From NCBI RefSeq assembly GCF_000469585.1, contig NZ_AWNK01000008.1:1-64000 (forward strand): a stretch of 64,000 bases of DNA. Direction: 5' to 3'. Both the position numbers and the translations under genes were made by a program. This document shows, piece by piece, positions 28,302 through 39,694 of the stretch. How positions within the stretch are numbered: the first letter of the stretch is position 1; every line of letters starts with the position of its first letter. The notes under the pieces are model-generated. The model made no database searches and was not told the DNA's origin. It saw only the letters and a list, made by a program, of their open reading frames with translations. Source of the stretch: Chrysiogenes arsenatis DSM 11915. GTDB taxonomy: Bacteria; Chrysiogenota; Chrysiogenetes; Chrysiogenales; Chrysiogenaceae.

Positions 28302-30173
28302 GTGAGATCGACCATTCGTGACAATATTCGACGCTTTGGCATTGAGAACTGGGGAGCCGACTATTTTGCGGTCAATACGCGTGGCGAAGTGGTCGTGCGC
28401 AACGGCGATGATTCCATTGCACTGGTCGACGTTTTGCGCGAAGCCGAAGCGCAGGGGCTTTCGGCTCCCATGATCATGCGCTTCCCTTTTCTGGTGCGCG
28501 AACAAATTGAAAAATTCCACAACGCCTTTCGCAATGCCAAGCGAGAGTTTAATTATAAGGGGAAGCATCAGGCGCTTTTTCCAATTAAGGTAAACCAAAA
28601 TCGTCACTTTATTGAGCGTCTGCTCCATTACGGACAAGAATTTTCGTATGGGCTGGAAGCAGGGACAAAAGCCGAACTTTTTGCCGTACTTGTTTCTGAT
28701 GTGCCGGAAACGGCACTCATTACCTGCAATGGATTCAAAGATCGGGAATTTCTTGACTTGGCCGTACTTGGCAAGCAAATGGGCAAAGATATTTGTGTGA
28801 TTATCGAAGGGATAGAAGAACTGACGGGATTGATTGAAATCTATCGCCGTGCAGAAATTATCCCATCCATCGGTTTCCGCATTAAACTTTCCACCCGTGG
28901 TTCAGGAAAATGGGAAGCGTCGAGTGGCGACAATGCCAAATTCGGCCTGACGTCAACCGAAATTTTGATCGCACTCGATATTCTGCGCGAACACAATCTC
29001 ATGGATACGCTCAATCTTTTGCATTTTCACATCGGCTCGCAAATCACCAATGTCCGCACCATGAAGCGGGCGATTAAAGAAGCAGGCATCATCTTCGCCG
29101 AAGTCGTCAAGCTTGGCGTCAATATCGAATACCTTAATATCGGCGGCGGCATTGGTGTCGATTATTCTGGCAGCCGTTCGACCAACATGGCCAGTGCCGA
29201 GTATAGTGTGGCGGAATTTGCCAACGACGTTGTTTTTACCATCAGCGACGTGTGCGAAAAATTCAAGCTGAAACAGCCGGGAATTGTCACCGAGTCCGGG
29301 CGGGTCATTGCCGCCTACCACTCGGTAGTCGTCACCGACTTAGTCGAAATTATGGGCGCCGAGTTTGACCTCTCGCACTACCGCGAAACGGAAACGATGG
29401 TAAAACCAGTCGCCGAACTCACCTACACGCTGAACCACATGAACGAACGCAACTACGTGGAGTATTATCACGATGCGATTGAGTTAAAAGAAGAGTTGAA
29501 GACGATGTTTACGATGGGATTTTGTTCGCTGGTAGACAAATCTAACGGGGAAATTCTCTTTCAGGAGATCGTCGAAAAGACCATCGAAATTGCCTTTTCT
29601 GTTGGGGAAAATTTTGAGCGTGATCCCTTTATGCGGAAATATCTCGCAGAAAAATATCTACTCAATTTTTCGGTTTTCAACTCGGTGCCAGACTCCTGGG
29701 CCGTCGGTCAACTCTTTCCGATCATGCCACTCAAGCACCTTGAACGGCCATGCGATAACCTTGGTGTCGTCACCGACATCACGTGTGACTCTGACGGGAC
29801 GATTTTCCGGTATCAGTCGGAACATGGCGAAAGTGAGTACTTGCCGCTCCATGACGAAATGGACGATTATCCGATTGGCATTTTCCTTACCGGAGCCTAT
29901 CAAGAGGTATTAGCCAATAAGCACAACTTGCTGGGGCAGATGAGCGAAATTTCGGTCGATATCAATAGCGACGGGAAACTGTCGGTGGTATCAACGGCGC
30001 ACGGCGATTCCATAAAAGATGTGCTTAATTCAATGTACTATGACGATGCCTTTATCCATTCTCAAGCCAAAAAATGCTTTAAGAAAGTGGACAACCCTAA
30101 GCTACACCGCCGCTTTATGTCATACCTGAATAGCTATACCTACATGAAACGGGAGCATAAGCGTGAAGAGTAA
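28302..30173 (+). CDS. speA: Biosynthetic arginine decarboxylase
   Basis: PLP enzyme that converts arginine to agmatine, the first step of one route to putrescine and spermidine; 623 residues, fold type III. The PLP lysine is in FPIKVNQ near residue 95, and the glycine-rich phosphate loop is NIGGGIGVDYSGS. The C-terminal catalytic cysteine region is CDSDGTI. Translation begins with GTG at 28302 (VRSTIRDNI) behind CTGGAGTTAGCC. Its last 11 bases overlap the cytochrome gene. No agmatine-processing gene lies nearby. Confidence 0.95.
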   Translation: MRSTIRDNIRRFGIENWGADYFAVNTRGEVVVRNGDDSIALVDVLREAEAQGLSAPMIMRFPFLVREQIEKFHNAFRNAKREFNYKGKHQALFPIKVNQNRHFIERLLHYGQEFSYGLEAGTKAELFAVLVSDVPETALITCNGFKDREFLDLAVLGKQMGKDICVIIEGIEELTGLIEIYRRAEIIPSIGFRIKLSTRGSGKWEASSGDNAKFGLTSTEILIALDILREHNLMDTLNLLHFHIGSQITNVRTMKRAIKEAGIIFAEVVKLGVNIEYLNIGGGIGVDYSGSRSTNMASAEYSVAEFANDVVFTISDVCEKFKLKQPGIVTESGRVIAAYHSVVVTDLVEIMGAEFDLSHYRETETMVKPVAELTYTLNHMNERNYVEYYHDAIELKEELKTMFTMGFCSLVDKSNGEILFQEIVEKTIEIAFSVGENFERDPFMRKYLAEKYLLNFSVFNSVPDSWAVGQLFPIMPLKHLERPCDNLGVVTDITCDSDGTIFRYQSEHGESEYLPLHDEMDDYPIGIFLTGAYQEVLANKHNLLGQMSEISVDINSDGKLSVVSTAHGDSIKDVLNSMYYDDAFIHSQAKKCFKKVDNPKLHRRFMSYLNSYTYMKREHKREE

Positions 30174-30466
30174 ACAACTTCCTATCGCTGCTGGTTTCCT
30201 TGCGGGAGTTCTCCTCCTCGCAAGCGGCGTGCAGGCCAGCGAGCAGCACTGGAATAGTACGCAAAATCCGGTGGGAATTTCGTGCGCAACCTGCCACTTT
30301 GATGGCTACGACTTACTGGTGCGGGGCGAATACCCGCACCATAACCCGCTTGCAGGGCGGCATATGACGCTACTCGATTCGATCCGACACTGCCGCCAAG
30401 TGAGCCTCAAAATCGACACTCCCGACAACACCGTGGACTACGCACTCTTTCAATTTATCACGACGC

Positions 30467-32617
<2,151 letters not shown>

Positions 32618-32628
32618 ACAGGGATCCT

Positions 32629-34221
32629 TTATTGTACCGGTGCCCACTCGCAATTCGCGATACCATTCGTTATCGCATGCCGTGCAAGCCCTGCTCCCGC
32701 TTGTTCATACATATTAAAAACAACCACGCCGAGTGTGTGCAACTCTTCCACTTCTTCGGAAAATTTTGCAATTGCCGCTACCTTACAGTGAAAATTCAAA
32801 TTTCGCAGCTGATGCGCGGCATACACGTTCCCATGGTGACTAGGCATTGCCAGAACTACCAGCTCTGGAACCGAATTATGGCGTATTTTCGTCCAAAAGT
32901 CAGTATCCGTTGCATCGCCAAGCAACACATTTCTGCCATGCTGGCGATGGAAATCAACCCGCTCAGGAGCGTGTTCAATGCCAACAGCCTCTCCATTATA
33001 CCACGGTGCCAACTCATCGTACGCTCCAGAACCAACCCGCCCCATCCCGATAACGAGTACACGAGCGCTGCCAACATCAATCGGCGCATCATTGGGATGC
33101 ACCTTCCTGCTTTCAAGCCGCTTCAGCCAAGGGCGCGCCGTCTGATATAATTTTTCGGAATAGGTGTTAAGAGGTGCCGAAAAAGCAAAGCTCAAACTTA
33201 CGGTGATGGCCATAATCAAAAGCCATTCAGTTGGCAATAGCCCTTGGTGCACCGCAATTCCAGCAACAATCAAACCAAATTCGGAATAATTCGTGAGACT
33301 GAGTGTCGACAACATGGTTGAACGGGCGCGTAAGCCAAAACGGCTGATAATAACGTGATAGAGTCCTGATTTAAGCGGAAGTAATATACAGAGCACGATA
33401 GCAACCAGTAACATTTCCAGCGTAGGCAAACCCGACATACCGATAGAAAGGAAAAACCCGACTAGCATCAATTCTTTAAAACCAAACAAAGCTTTTGAAA
33501 TTTCCGACGCTTTCGGGTGCGACGCAATCAACACCCCTAACACCAATGCCCCTAAATCGGGCTTTAACCCTACCAGATGAAACCCTTCGGCACCAACACC
33601 CAGCGCGATGAATAAACCGCAGAGCATGAGCAATTCGCCATGTCCCGCCATATCCATCAACTTGAAAAGCAAGGGACGCAACAATGGAAGGAGTAAGACG
33701 CTCAGTGCCCAAGGCGAAGGGACTTTTCCCTCAGAAATTGAAAGAAAAACCACCGCGAAAATATCCTGCATAACCAGAATGCCAATAGCGATTTTGCCAT
33801 AAAAGGCACTCATATCGCCTTTTTCTTCCAGCACTTTGACAACAAAGACTGTGCTCAAAAAAGAAAGGGCGAACGCAAGCAAGAGGAGTGTCGCCCACGA
33901 AACCTGCAATAATGGGGTGTCAAACCAATACTGACCAAGCCATAGCAATCCAAAATAGAGCGCCGTTGAGAAGAAAAGATGGTACGTGGCGCTCGCCCAG
34001 ATTTCGGCTTTAAGCAACCCTTTTACATCGAGCTTTAATCCAATGGAAAACAGTAACAGGGTCACGCCAAGACCCGCTATGAAATCCAGCCCATTGGGGG
34101 GCAAAAGCCCTGCCATATTGTATGCAAAACCCGCCAGCAAAAAACCGACCATCGGTGGCAAGCCAATCCGACTAAGGATTAACCCGAATCCAAACGCGAA
34201 GCTTACGAGAATAACTAACAT
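32629..34221 (-). CDS. CPA2-type cation/proton antiporter with RCK domain
   Basis: Encodes 530 residues. The first 385 residues form about 12 transmembrane helices of the monovalent cation:proton antiporter-2 family (start [21 protein letters not shown]). The C-terminal cytoplasmic part is a TrkA-N/RCK nucleotide-binding domain with [17 protein letters not shown] and an acidic residue at the end of strand 2 (GIEHAPE). Such proteins are K+ or Na+ efflux systems of the KefB/YbaL kind. Ion selectivity cannot be read here. It begins seven bases before the HD gene ends, so the two are coupled. Confidence 0.87.
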   Translation of the reverse strand: MLVILVSFAFGFGLILSRIGLPPMVGFLLAGFAYNMAGLLPPNGLDFIAGLGVTLLLFSIGLKLDVKGLLKAEIWASATYHLFFSTALYFGLLWLGQYWFDTPLLQVSWATLLLLAFALSFLSTVFVVKVLEEKGDMSAFYGKIAIGILVMQDIFAVVFLSISEGKVPSPWALSVLLLPLLRPLLFKLMDMAGHGELLMLCGLFIALGVGAEGFHLVGLKPDLGALVLGVLIASHPKASEISKALFGFKELMLVGFFLSIGMSGLPTLEMLLVAIVLCILLPLKSGLYHVIISRFGLRARSTMLSTLSLTNYSEFGLIVAGIAVHQGLLPTEWLLIMAITVSLSFAFSAPLNTYSEKLYQTARPWLKRLESRKVHPNDAPIDVGSARVLVIGMGRVGSGAYDELAPWYNGEAVGIEHAPERVDFHRQHGRNVLLGDATDTDFWTKIRHNSVPELVVLAMPSHHGNVYAAHQLRNLNFHCKVAAIAKFSEEVEELHTLGVVVFNMYEQAGAGLARHAITNGIANCEWAPVQ

Positions 34222-34880
34222 GGTATATCTTCGGCGGTGTGGCGATCATCAATCAAAAAACCCTTCTCAGCGGCGTCATTCAAGAGAGCAAGAGCATATT
34301 CCCATAATTCAGAAGAAGAGTTGGCAATAACTTGATTTACCTGTTTGGCCTGCGTGAAGCGGATACCATGTTCGCGCCAGCTTTTTCCATCAGTATGATA
34401 ATTATGCAAAAGCGGCATCAAACGATCAAGCGCACGGGCAAAGCGCGCTTCGGGAGTTTTACCGGTTTCAAACTCAACCCATAGCGCGCGCAACTCGTCG
34501 CGCTGGTCTTCCGGCAGCAGTCCGAAGATACGTGTCGCTGCCGCCTGCTCCTTTGCCGCTTTTTCGACCGTTCCCGCCACATCGTAAATAAACGTATCGC
34601 CAGCATCAATTTCAACAATATCGTGAAAAAGCATCATTCGCGCGACCGCACAAATATCTGTCCCAGCCGGAGCATGCTCCGCCAGAATCCACGACATCAA
34701 AGAGACATGCCAGCTATGTTCAGCTGAGTTTTCAAAACGGCTCGTATCCATAAGATATGAGCGGCGTAAAATACTTTTGAGTGCATCGATTTCGCGCAGA
34801 AACGCAATACGTTTCTCTAAACGCGCCAAAGAACTTTCCGACCGTATCGCCGCTGACAGCGTGGCGTGTCCGCTCGTCAT
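34215..34880 (-). CDS. HD-domain phosphohydrolase, YfbR/HDDC2-like
   Basis: Encodes 221 residues. The HD metal site is visible: H in ENSAEHSWHVSLMSWI, HD in MLFHDIVEIDAGD, and a downstream aspartate in ALDRLMPLLHNYHTDG. This wording is that of 5'-deoxynucleotidase-like HD proteins (YfbR, HDDC2), which dephosphorylate deoxynucleoside monophosphates. The substrate here is inferred. The ATG at 34880 has GGGAGG five bases upstream; 13 further in-frame codons overlap the region after bactofilin and are rejected. It overlaps the antiporter start by seven bases. Confidence 0.82.
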   Translation of the reverse strand: MTSGHATLSAAIRSESSLARLEKRIAFLREIDALKSILRRSYLMDTSRFENSAEHSWHVSLMSWILAEHAPAGTDICAVARMMLFHDIVEIDAGDTFIYDVAGTVEKAAKEQAAATRIFGLLPEDQRDELRALWVEFETGKTPEARFARALDRLMPLLHNYHTDGKSWREHGIRFTQAKQVNQVIANSSSELWEYALALLNDAAEKGFLIDDRHTAEDIPC

Positions 34881-34902
34881 TCCAACCTCCCTGCGTGACG
34901 CA

Positions 34903-35286
34903 TCACGCCTCTTTTGCATCTTCCGCTAAAACATTTTGCTTGAGCAACGCACATTTCCCCTCAAGGGCTCCGTTCTCTTCGATAATCAGGATACGGTAGG
35001 CAATTTCACCTTCTATTAATCCGCCACCTTTGATGACAACTTGATTGGCGCGAACCATACCAGTGACTTTTCCTGAGACGATCACTTTGTCAGCATGGAA
35101 GTTTCCCTCGACACAACCACCGGCAATCACGCTGATCGACTGCTTCGCGTAGATGTCCCCTTTGAACTTTCCATCTATCAACACATCACTTTCTGCATGA
35201 ATTTCCCCAGTAATCGAATCGCGATTGCCGATTATTGTGGGGGTGACGTCTCGCTTAACTTCTTTTTCAGTTGAGAATATCGCCAT
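34903..35286 (-). CDS. Bactofilin
   Basis: Polymer-forming cytoskeletal protein, 127 residues. The bactofilin core is a right-handed beta-helix, seen as regular short repeats (ESDVLIDGKFKGDI, GCVEGNFHADKVIVSGKV, IKGGGLIEGEIAYR). The short N-terminal tail contains the TIIG lead-in to the core. Bactofilins guide peptidoglycan-modifying enzymes to sites of cell curvature, and the gene here overlaps that of an M23 peptidase by 55 bases. This mirrors the CcmA/Csd1 arrangement in Helicobacter, so a role in cell shape is likely. Confidence 0.9.
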   Translation of the reverse strand: MAIFSTEKEVKRDVTPTIIGNRDSITGEIHAESDVLIDGKFKGDIYAKQSISVIAGGCVEGNFHADKVIVSGKVTGMVRANQVVIKGGGLIEGEIAYRILIIEENGALEGKCALLKQNVLAEDAKEA

Positions 35287-36383
35287 TTGACCTCCGGGTA
35301 TGAAAAAAATCTATGAACGTTTGCCAGATTTCCTTGGAGAAAGCGGCTTGGATTCGTGTGGCTCCCCTGATACAGCACTTCGTAGTGAAGGTGGCTCCCT
35401 GTCGTTCTGCCAGTTGCGCCCATCAACCCAACGGTATCGAAACGGTTCACCTCATCGCCAATCTCAACAAATATCTCACTTAAATGCGCGTAACGCGTCA
35501 TAAAACCAAAATTATGATCAATTTCCAGAAAATTACCCGCAATAGGGTTATATCCTTTACCCACAACCACCCCGTTAGCCGTCGTCCGTACTGGCGTACC
35601 AACAACATTGGCGATATCATAGGCGTTATGAAACGATGCTTGCTTCGTTACCGGATGGATCCGCACACCATAATCACTGGTAACCCGCCCTTCAGCTGGC
35701 CAAGAAAGCGGAATGTCGGCAATAATTTGTTTGCGCAGGGTTACTTCGTTATCAAGGTTATCTATCGCCTGATAAATATCATCTACTGTTAAATCACGTG
35801 CCTTACGGATCGAAAGCTGGTGGTCAAGTCGCAGCTCACCTTCAATAGCATAGACTCGCTCGGCAAGGCGCTGAAGCTGTGAACGGGCGAAAGCTAGTTC
35901 GCGCTCCATTCCGCGCACACCCTCTTCGCCATTTTCGGTAAAGCGCCGATTATCGGCTCCTTTCAGTAAAAAATTCTCATTGAGGACAACATATTTGGAA
36001 AGCTCTTCCTTGTACTGTTCATTGATATTGCGATTTTCTCGCAACGCGAGTTGCGCCATTTCAAGCGAAGTTTGCTGCTTATCATTCACTTCTTGAAGTG
36101 ACTCAAGGGCATGACTCAGAAAGTCAATTTGTCCACGAAGTTGCGCTGCGGTATCTTCACTATTCCAGTAAAAACGGGCAAACATTATCGCAAGAGCCGT
36201 TGCAAAGACTAAATAGAGAAAAACGCCAAAAATAACCCACGAAAAACGACGCCACGAAAGATAGTCACCCTTCCCCGATTCTGTATTAATCAAGAGGTAG
36301 CGTTCATCAAAGCGACGTCGCTTGATTCGCGCAAGATTTTGGCTGTGTCGTCTGACCGAGTGTTCTGTACTTTGTGTATGCAT
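35232..36383 (-). CDS. Membrane-anchored M23 family peptidoglycan endopeptidase
   Basis: Encodes 383 residues: a basic cytoplasmic tail (1-45), one transmembrane helix (about 48-70), a periplasmic coiled coil (about 75-190) and a C-terminal M23/LytM domain (about 250-350). Zinc ligands are seen in FHNAYDIAN (H-x3-D, where most members have H-x-G-x-D) and SHLHYEV, with a further histidine in RYAHLSE. It should cut peptidoglycan cross-links. The ATG at 36383 begins a sensible protein; the open frame upstream runs out of gene-like sequence. The 55-base overlap with bactofilin suggests coordinated synthesis. Confidence 0.85.
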   Translation of the reverse strand: MHTQSTEHSVRRHSQNLARIKRRRFDERYLLINTESGKGDYLSWRRFSWVIFGVFLYLVFATALAIMFARFYWNSEDTAAQLRGQIDFLSHALESLQEVNDKQQTSLEMAQLALRENRNINEQYKEELSKYVVLNENFLLKGADNRRFTENGEEGVRGMERELAFARSQLQRLAERVYAIEGELRLDHQLSIRKARDLTVDDIYQAIDNLDNEVTLRKQIIADIPLSWPAEGRVTSDYGVRIHPVTKQASFHNAYDIANVVGTPVRTTANGVVVGKGYNPIAGNFLEIDHNFGFMTRYAHLSEIFVEIGDEVNRFDTVGLMGATGRTTGSHLHYEVLYQGSHTNPSRFLQGNLANVHRFFSYPEVKWRYSQLKKKLSETSPPQ

Positions 36384-36477
36384 AAACCCCAAAACATCAT
36401 GAGAAATTGATAGAAGGCGACCACATTTATAACCGATGTATACCGAAATAGGAAGGATCGAATGGCAGAAGCAGAAT

Positions 36478-37239
36478 CTATTTGCGACGCCGTGCAAGCT
36501 CATGGAGCACGATAGCCGTCGCCACCGCTCCGTTGAGCGATTCGACACCGGGAGCCATGGCAATCGCAACCGATGCGGCACGCGCGACCTCGGGCAACCC
36601 TTCCCCTTCAATGCCCGGCAAAACAATACAGGGCGAAGGGAATTGAGCCTGTGACAGCGCCACCCCTTCCGCCGAGAGTGACACGATCATAGTCGGCTCT
36701 TGAGCGACAAACTCCTGCAATGTTGGCCCCTGCCAGAAACGAACCCGCATCACCATGCCACTTGAGGCACGAAACGATTTTTGTAGCCACGGATTCGCGG
36801 CCTCAGCCAAGAGAATAATATCACGAATCCCAAAAGCCACCGCACTACGGATAGCCATCCCGACATTCTCTGGATCCTGAAACGGAAGCGCCAGCGCATC
36901 ACCAGCAAAGCATTCCCGCCATGCACCTGAGATCACCGGCAGCGGTGACACCGCAGAAGTACGCACCAATGCCAATGGAGCATTTGTCCCAAAGAGATCA
37001 AGCTCCTGAAATAACTCCCGCGAGAGCCAGATGACTTTTCTGTCCTGCCACGCGGCAGGAACGTCCATTGCAGAAGTCGCGATAATACCCTCCACCTGCT
37101 GCGGAAAATCACGCAGCAACTCCGCAACGATTTTCGTCCCCGGACACAATGCCAGAGAGTGCTTTTTTATCCCTTTGGACGTGAGCAAACGCGAGAGCAT
37201 TTTGTACGTTTCATTCGAACGACTTGTGATATTCTCCAT
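36478..37239 (-). CDS. TrmH/SpoU-family RNA 2'-O-methyltransferase
   Basis: Encodes 253 residues of the SPOUT fold with a knotted SAM-binding site. Motif 1 is QDPENVGMAIRSAVAFG, motif 2 VLPGIEGEGLP and motif 3 VESLNGAVATAIVLHE. The N-terminal 90 residues are a substrate-binding extension that starts ITSRSNETYKMLSRLL, as in rRNA-modifying members. The target (tRNA or rRNA) cannot be read from the sequence. It is the first gene of this minus-strand group and is divergent from the RluA gene. Confidence 0.85.
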   Translation of the reverse strand: MENITSRSNETYKMLSRLLTSKGIKKHSLALCPGTKIVAELLRDFPQQVEGIIATSAMDVPAAWQDRKVIWLSRELFQELDLFGTNAPLALVRTSAVSPLPVISGAWRECFAGDALALPFQDPENVGMAIRSAVAFGIRDIILLAEAANPWLQKSFRASSGMVMRVRFWQGPTLQEFVAQEPTMIVSLSAEGVALSQAQFPSPCIVLPGIEGEGLPEVARAASVAIAMAPGVESLNGAVATAIVLHELARRRK

Positions 37240-37332
37240 ACAACCCCTGATAGATCATAGAAAATTGCCCGCGATTTTCGCGTGCGTGACTCCGATTAGA
37301 AAACCTCCGGGGGAATACGTCAAGGAAAAGAA

Positions 37333-37989
37333 ATGCACCAGCTCCCATTGCCCACTGTGCTCCACGAAGACAATCATACGATCGTCGTCTATAAACCCAG
37401 CGGCATCCCGCTACAACCGGATCAAACGCACGATCTGTCGCTGTACGATATCGTCAAAAACTACCTCAAGCACACCTATCAAAAACAAGGCGATGCCTTT
37501 GTTGGGATCGTGCAACGGCTCGACCGCCCTGTCTCTGGTGTTGTCCTGTTCGCCAAAACATCCAAAGGAGCCAGCCGCCTCTGCGAACAAATCCGGCTCC
37601 GCCATATTTCCAAGCAATACCAAGCTATCGTGCTCGGCCACCCGAGTCCCCCGTCAGCCACGTTGCACCATACGTTACTTTCCACCGACAGCCACACAAA
37701 AGTTGCCGCACAAGGCAAACCCGCCAGCCTGCATTACACCACGATGGCAACCAACCAGACACAAAGCCTACTTCACATTGAACTCCACACGGGGCGAAAG
37801 CATCAAATCCGCTGCCAACTGGCCGCTATTGGGCACCCCATCGTGGGCGATCTGCGCTACGGCGCACCACAACCGTGCGCGGATCGTTCTATTGCACTCT
37901 GCGCGTGGCAGCTCATGTTCACGCATCCAACCACGAAACAACCTATCAACGTGACCCTTCCACCAGAGCTCCAGCTCCACTTGCCGTAA
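37333..37989 (+). CDS. RluA-family pseudouridine synthase
   Basis: Encodes 218 residues and converts uridine to pseudouridine in RNA. The catalytic aspartate is D64 in QRLDRPVSGVVLFAKT; most family members have HRLDRxTSG, so His is replaced by Gln here. The other conserved block is HTGRKHQIRCQLAAIGHPIVGD. There is no N-terminal S4 domain, as in RluA or TruC-type members. AAGGAAAAGAA precedes the ATG. It stands alone between the divergent methyltransferase gene and tRNA-Asn. Confidence 0.88.
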   Translation: MHQLPLPTVLHEDNHTIVVYKPSGIPLQPDQTHDLSLYDIVKNYLKHTYQKQGDAFVGIVQRLDRPVSGVVLFAKTSKGASRLCEQIRLRHISKQYQAIVLGHPSPPSATLHHTLLSTDSHTKVAAQGKPASLHYTTMATNQTQSLLHIELHTGRKHQIRCQLAAIGHPIVGDLRYGAPQPCADRSIALCAWQLMFTHPTTKQPINVTLPPELQLHLP

Positions 37990-38042
37990 GCCTGTTGCTC
38001 GAAGTAAAAATCAAGATATTTTCATCAAAAAGAAAATAGGCA

Positions 38043-38071
38043 TTGACGCGCTTCTCGAAGTTTGCTAAAAA
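38043..38071 (+). promoter_or_regulatory. Promoter of tRNA-Asn
   Basis: TTGACG (38043-38048) and TAAAAA (38066-38071) are separated by 17 bases, with TTTGC directly before the -10. The first base of the tRNA is 50 bases downstream of the -10. The motA promoter has the same two hexamers and the same TTTGC. Confidence 0.7.
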
Positions 38072-38120
38072 TCCCCCCGTTGCTTTTCTAGCGCCATGAG
38101 CGCCAAGCGAAAAGCGATAT

Positions 38121-38196
38121 TCCCTGGTAGCTCAGTCGGTAGAGCAGGTGACTGTTAATCACCCTGTCGCTGGTTCGAATCCGGCCCGGGGAGCCA
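38121..38196 (+). tRNA. tRNA-Asn (anticodon GTT)
   Basis: 76 nucleotides with the 3' CCA encoded. The acceptor stem pairs TCCCTGG with CCGGGGA. The D-arm contains AGCTCAGTCGGTAGAGC, the anticodon loop CTGTTAA carries GTT at 38154-38156, and the T-arm is GGTTCGAATC. It is a single gene, not part of a tRNA cluster, with its own promoter and terminator. Confidence 0.97.
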
Positions 38197-38205
38197 TTAC
38201 AAAGC

Positions 38206-38239
38206 AAGCGGTTGACCGGAAACGGTGAACCGCTTTTTT
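38206..38239 (+). terminator. Terminator after tRNA-Asn
   Basis: AAGCGGTT (38206-38213) pairs with AACCGCTT (38228-38235), with an inner CCG/CGG stem around GAAA and a T-run at 38234-38239. It also faces the end of rimI on the other strand. Confidence 0.85.
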
Positions 38240-38262
38240 GTATTCCCTCACTGGCAACTGCG

Positions 38263-38712
38263 TCACTCCCCGTCAAACTCCCAGCTCATCAACTGCGCAT
38301 CCCCACCATCTCGGTAGTACTTTTTGCGCACACCATCGTCTGTAAACCCACAACGGCGGTACAGCGCCAACGCAGCTTTATTGTTGACGTTTACATCGAG
38401 CAATAGCCTATGAATACCACGACGACAGCACACTTCACGAATGTGGTTCATCAAGAGACTCGCAACACCCATACGGCTGTACGACGGATGCACCGCAATG
38501 TTATTCAGTTCGGCTTCAGGGGCAATCAGCGAGACAAAAGCATATGCAATCAGCTCTTCGCCCACAAATACGCCGGGGGCGTACGTCACCGACTTTTCCC
38601 ATTCACCAACAAATGCTTCAAGACTCCATGGGTGAGAAAAGCGTGCTGTTTCAATACTTACAACAGCAGGGAGATGTTCGCGCTTGACCAATCCCACGCG
38701 TAGCGAACTCAT
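38263..38712 (-). CDS. rimI: Ribosomal protein S18 alanine N-acetyltransferase (RimI-type GNAT)
   Basis: GNAT-fold acetyltransferase of 149 residues. The acetyl-CoA loop is in VHPSYSRMGVASLLMNH, followed by LLLDVNVNNKAALALYRRCGF, which is typical of RimI. Its start overlaps the stop of tsaB (ATGA); the tsaB-rimI pair is widely conserved and supports the call over other GNAT proteins. It acetylates the N-terminus of ribosomal protein S18 in E. coli. The target here is inferred. Confidence 0.88.
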   Translation of the reverse strand: MSSLRVGLVKREHLPAVVSIETARFSHPWSLEAFVGEWEKSVTYAPGVFVGEELIAYAFVSLIAPEAELNNIAVHPSYSRMGVASLLMNHIREVCCRRGIHRLLLDVNVNNKAALALYRRCGFTDDGVRKKYYRDGGDAQLMSWEFDGE

Positions 38713-39377
38713 TTTCCCCTCTCTTCCCGTGCTACTTCCGCTTCAGACTTGCGCATATACAACAGCTCAATGTGGCTGAGCGGTGTTTCTGGATAGTCTG
38801 GCGTGAGCTGTATGCATCGACCAGCCCAAAAACCAAGTGGTGGCAACGGAAGGTATTTTACTCTTTTGGCCTGCGTAAAGGTATCGCGATACCGCTCTGG
38901 GATCTCGCCAAGCACGTAGGTGTCCGTCGGGATTTTTCCCAGTACCGCTTCAGGCGAAAGGAGACAATCATTTTCCAGTTCAGGAATATTCAAGCCACGA
39001 CAGTGAAGTTCCCCTTTTCTGGCATCACTCAACACGAGCAACGGAAGCGGAAAATCCCGATAGGCAAACAATAGCGCTGCCAAACGGGAAATGCAGTAGA
39101 TTTTCAATGGAGAGTTGAACGCCAACCCCTTAACAAACGAACCACCTACTCGCAATCCCGTAAAACTCCCCGGGCCATTCACAAACACGATACCGCGAAG
39201 CGCTGCCTGTTGGCACTCCAGCGTTTCCAGCAAAGCATCTATCGCTGATGGGAGCAACAGGGAATGCGTTTGCCCGCCATGCACTTCAAGCGCCGCGTAG
39301 GGCGCACCATCACCACCCAAAATCCCTGCTGAAAATGATCCTCCAGAGGTATCAAGCACAAGTAACACGTATTTCAC
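38709..39377 (-). CDS. tsaB: tRNA threonylcarbamoyladenosine biosynthesis protein TsaB
   Basis: Subunit that with TsaD and TsaE transfers threonylcarbamoyl to A37 of ANN-decoding tRNAs; 222 residues. Visible marks are VLDTSGGSFSAGI near the start, GGQTHSLLLPSAID and FVNGPGSFTGLRVG, all standard for TsaB. The C-terminal part is less conserved, as is normal. It precedes rimI with a four-base overlap. tsaD and tsaE are not in the window. Confidence 0.93.
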   Translation of the reverse strand: MKYVLLVLDTSGGSFSAGILGGDGAPYAALEVHGGQTHSLLLPSAIDALLETLECQQAALRGIVFVNGPGSFTGLRVGGSFVKGLAFNSPLKIYCISRLAALLFAYRDFPLPLLVLSDARKGELHCRGLNIPELENDCLLSPEAVLGKIPTDTYVLGEIPERYRDTFTQAKRVKYLPLPPLGFWAGRCIQLTPDYPETPLSHIELLYMRKSEAEVAREERGK

Positions 39378-39397
39378 CTTCTAAAAACGTTTTGCCA

Positions 39398-39670
39398 TCA
39401 CTTCCCAAAGCGTTCCCACGGCTTGCGATACACCGGCTGTTGAGGAATGTCTTTGCCAAAAAAATACTTACGGATCACAAGAAACAGCGTCATAGGCCAG
39501 AACGCACCGCTGGTAATCGCAAAAACGCACGCCATACCACTGCTCACCTGCTTTTTTTTCAGCGCATAGACCAGCATAAGCAGGGCACAAATGAGCGCAA
39601 TAACAAGATAGCCAAGCAAAATATACTCGACCGTACTGGCATAACGAGACATATCAACCGATGGATCCAT
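39398..39670 (-). CDS. Small two-helix membrane protein, unknown function
   Basis: Encodes 90 residues. Two hydrophobic stretches are seen, about residues 16-37 (YILLGYLVIALICALLMLVY) and 46-66. The tail is basic with prolines (QQPVYRKPWERF). I know no family. AGGAGAAAAAA precedes the ATG. It lies between fliR and tsaB on the same strand, 24 bases after fliR, so it is probably the last gene read with the flagellar group. Confidence 0.55.
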   Translation of the reverse strand: MDPSVDMSRYASTVEYILLGYLVIALICALLMLVYALKKKQVSSGMACVFAITSGAFWPMTLFLVIRKYFFGKDIPQQPVYRKPWERFGK

Positions 39671-39694
39671 ATTTTTTCTCCTTACATAGGGACA

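Noticed and set aside
38088-38276. Minus-strand open frame across tRNA-Asn
   Set aside because: It is the reverse reading of a tRNA gene, a well-known source of false proteins; no ribosome site.
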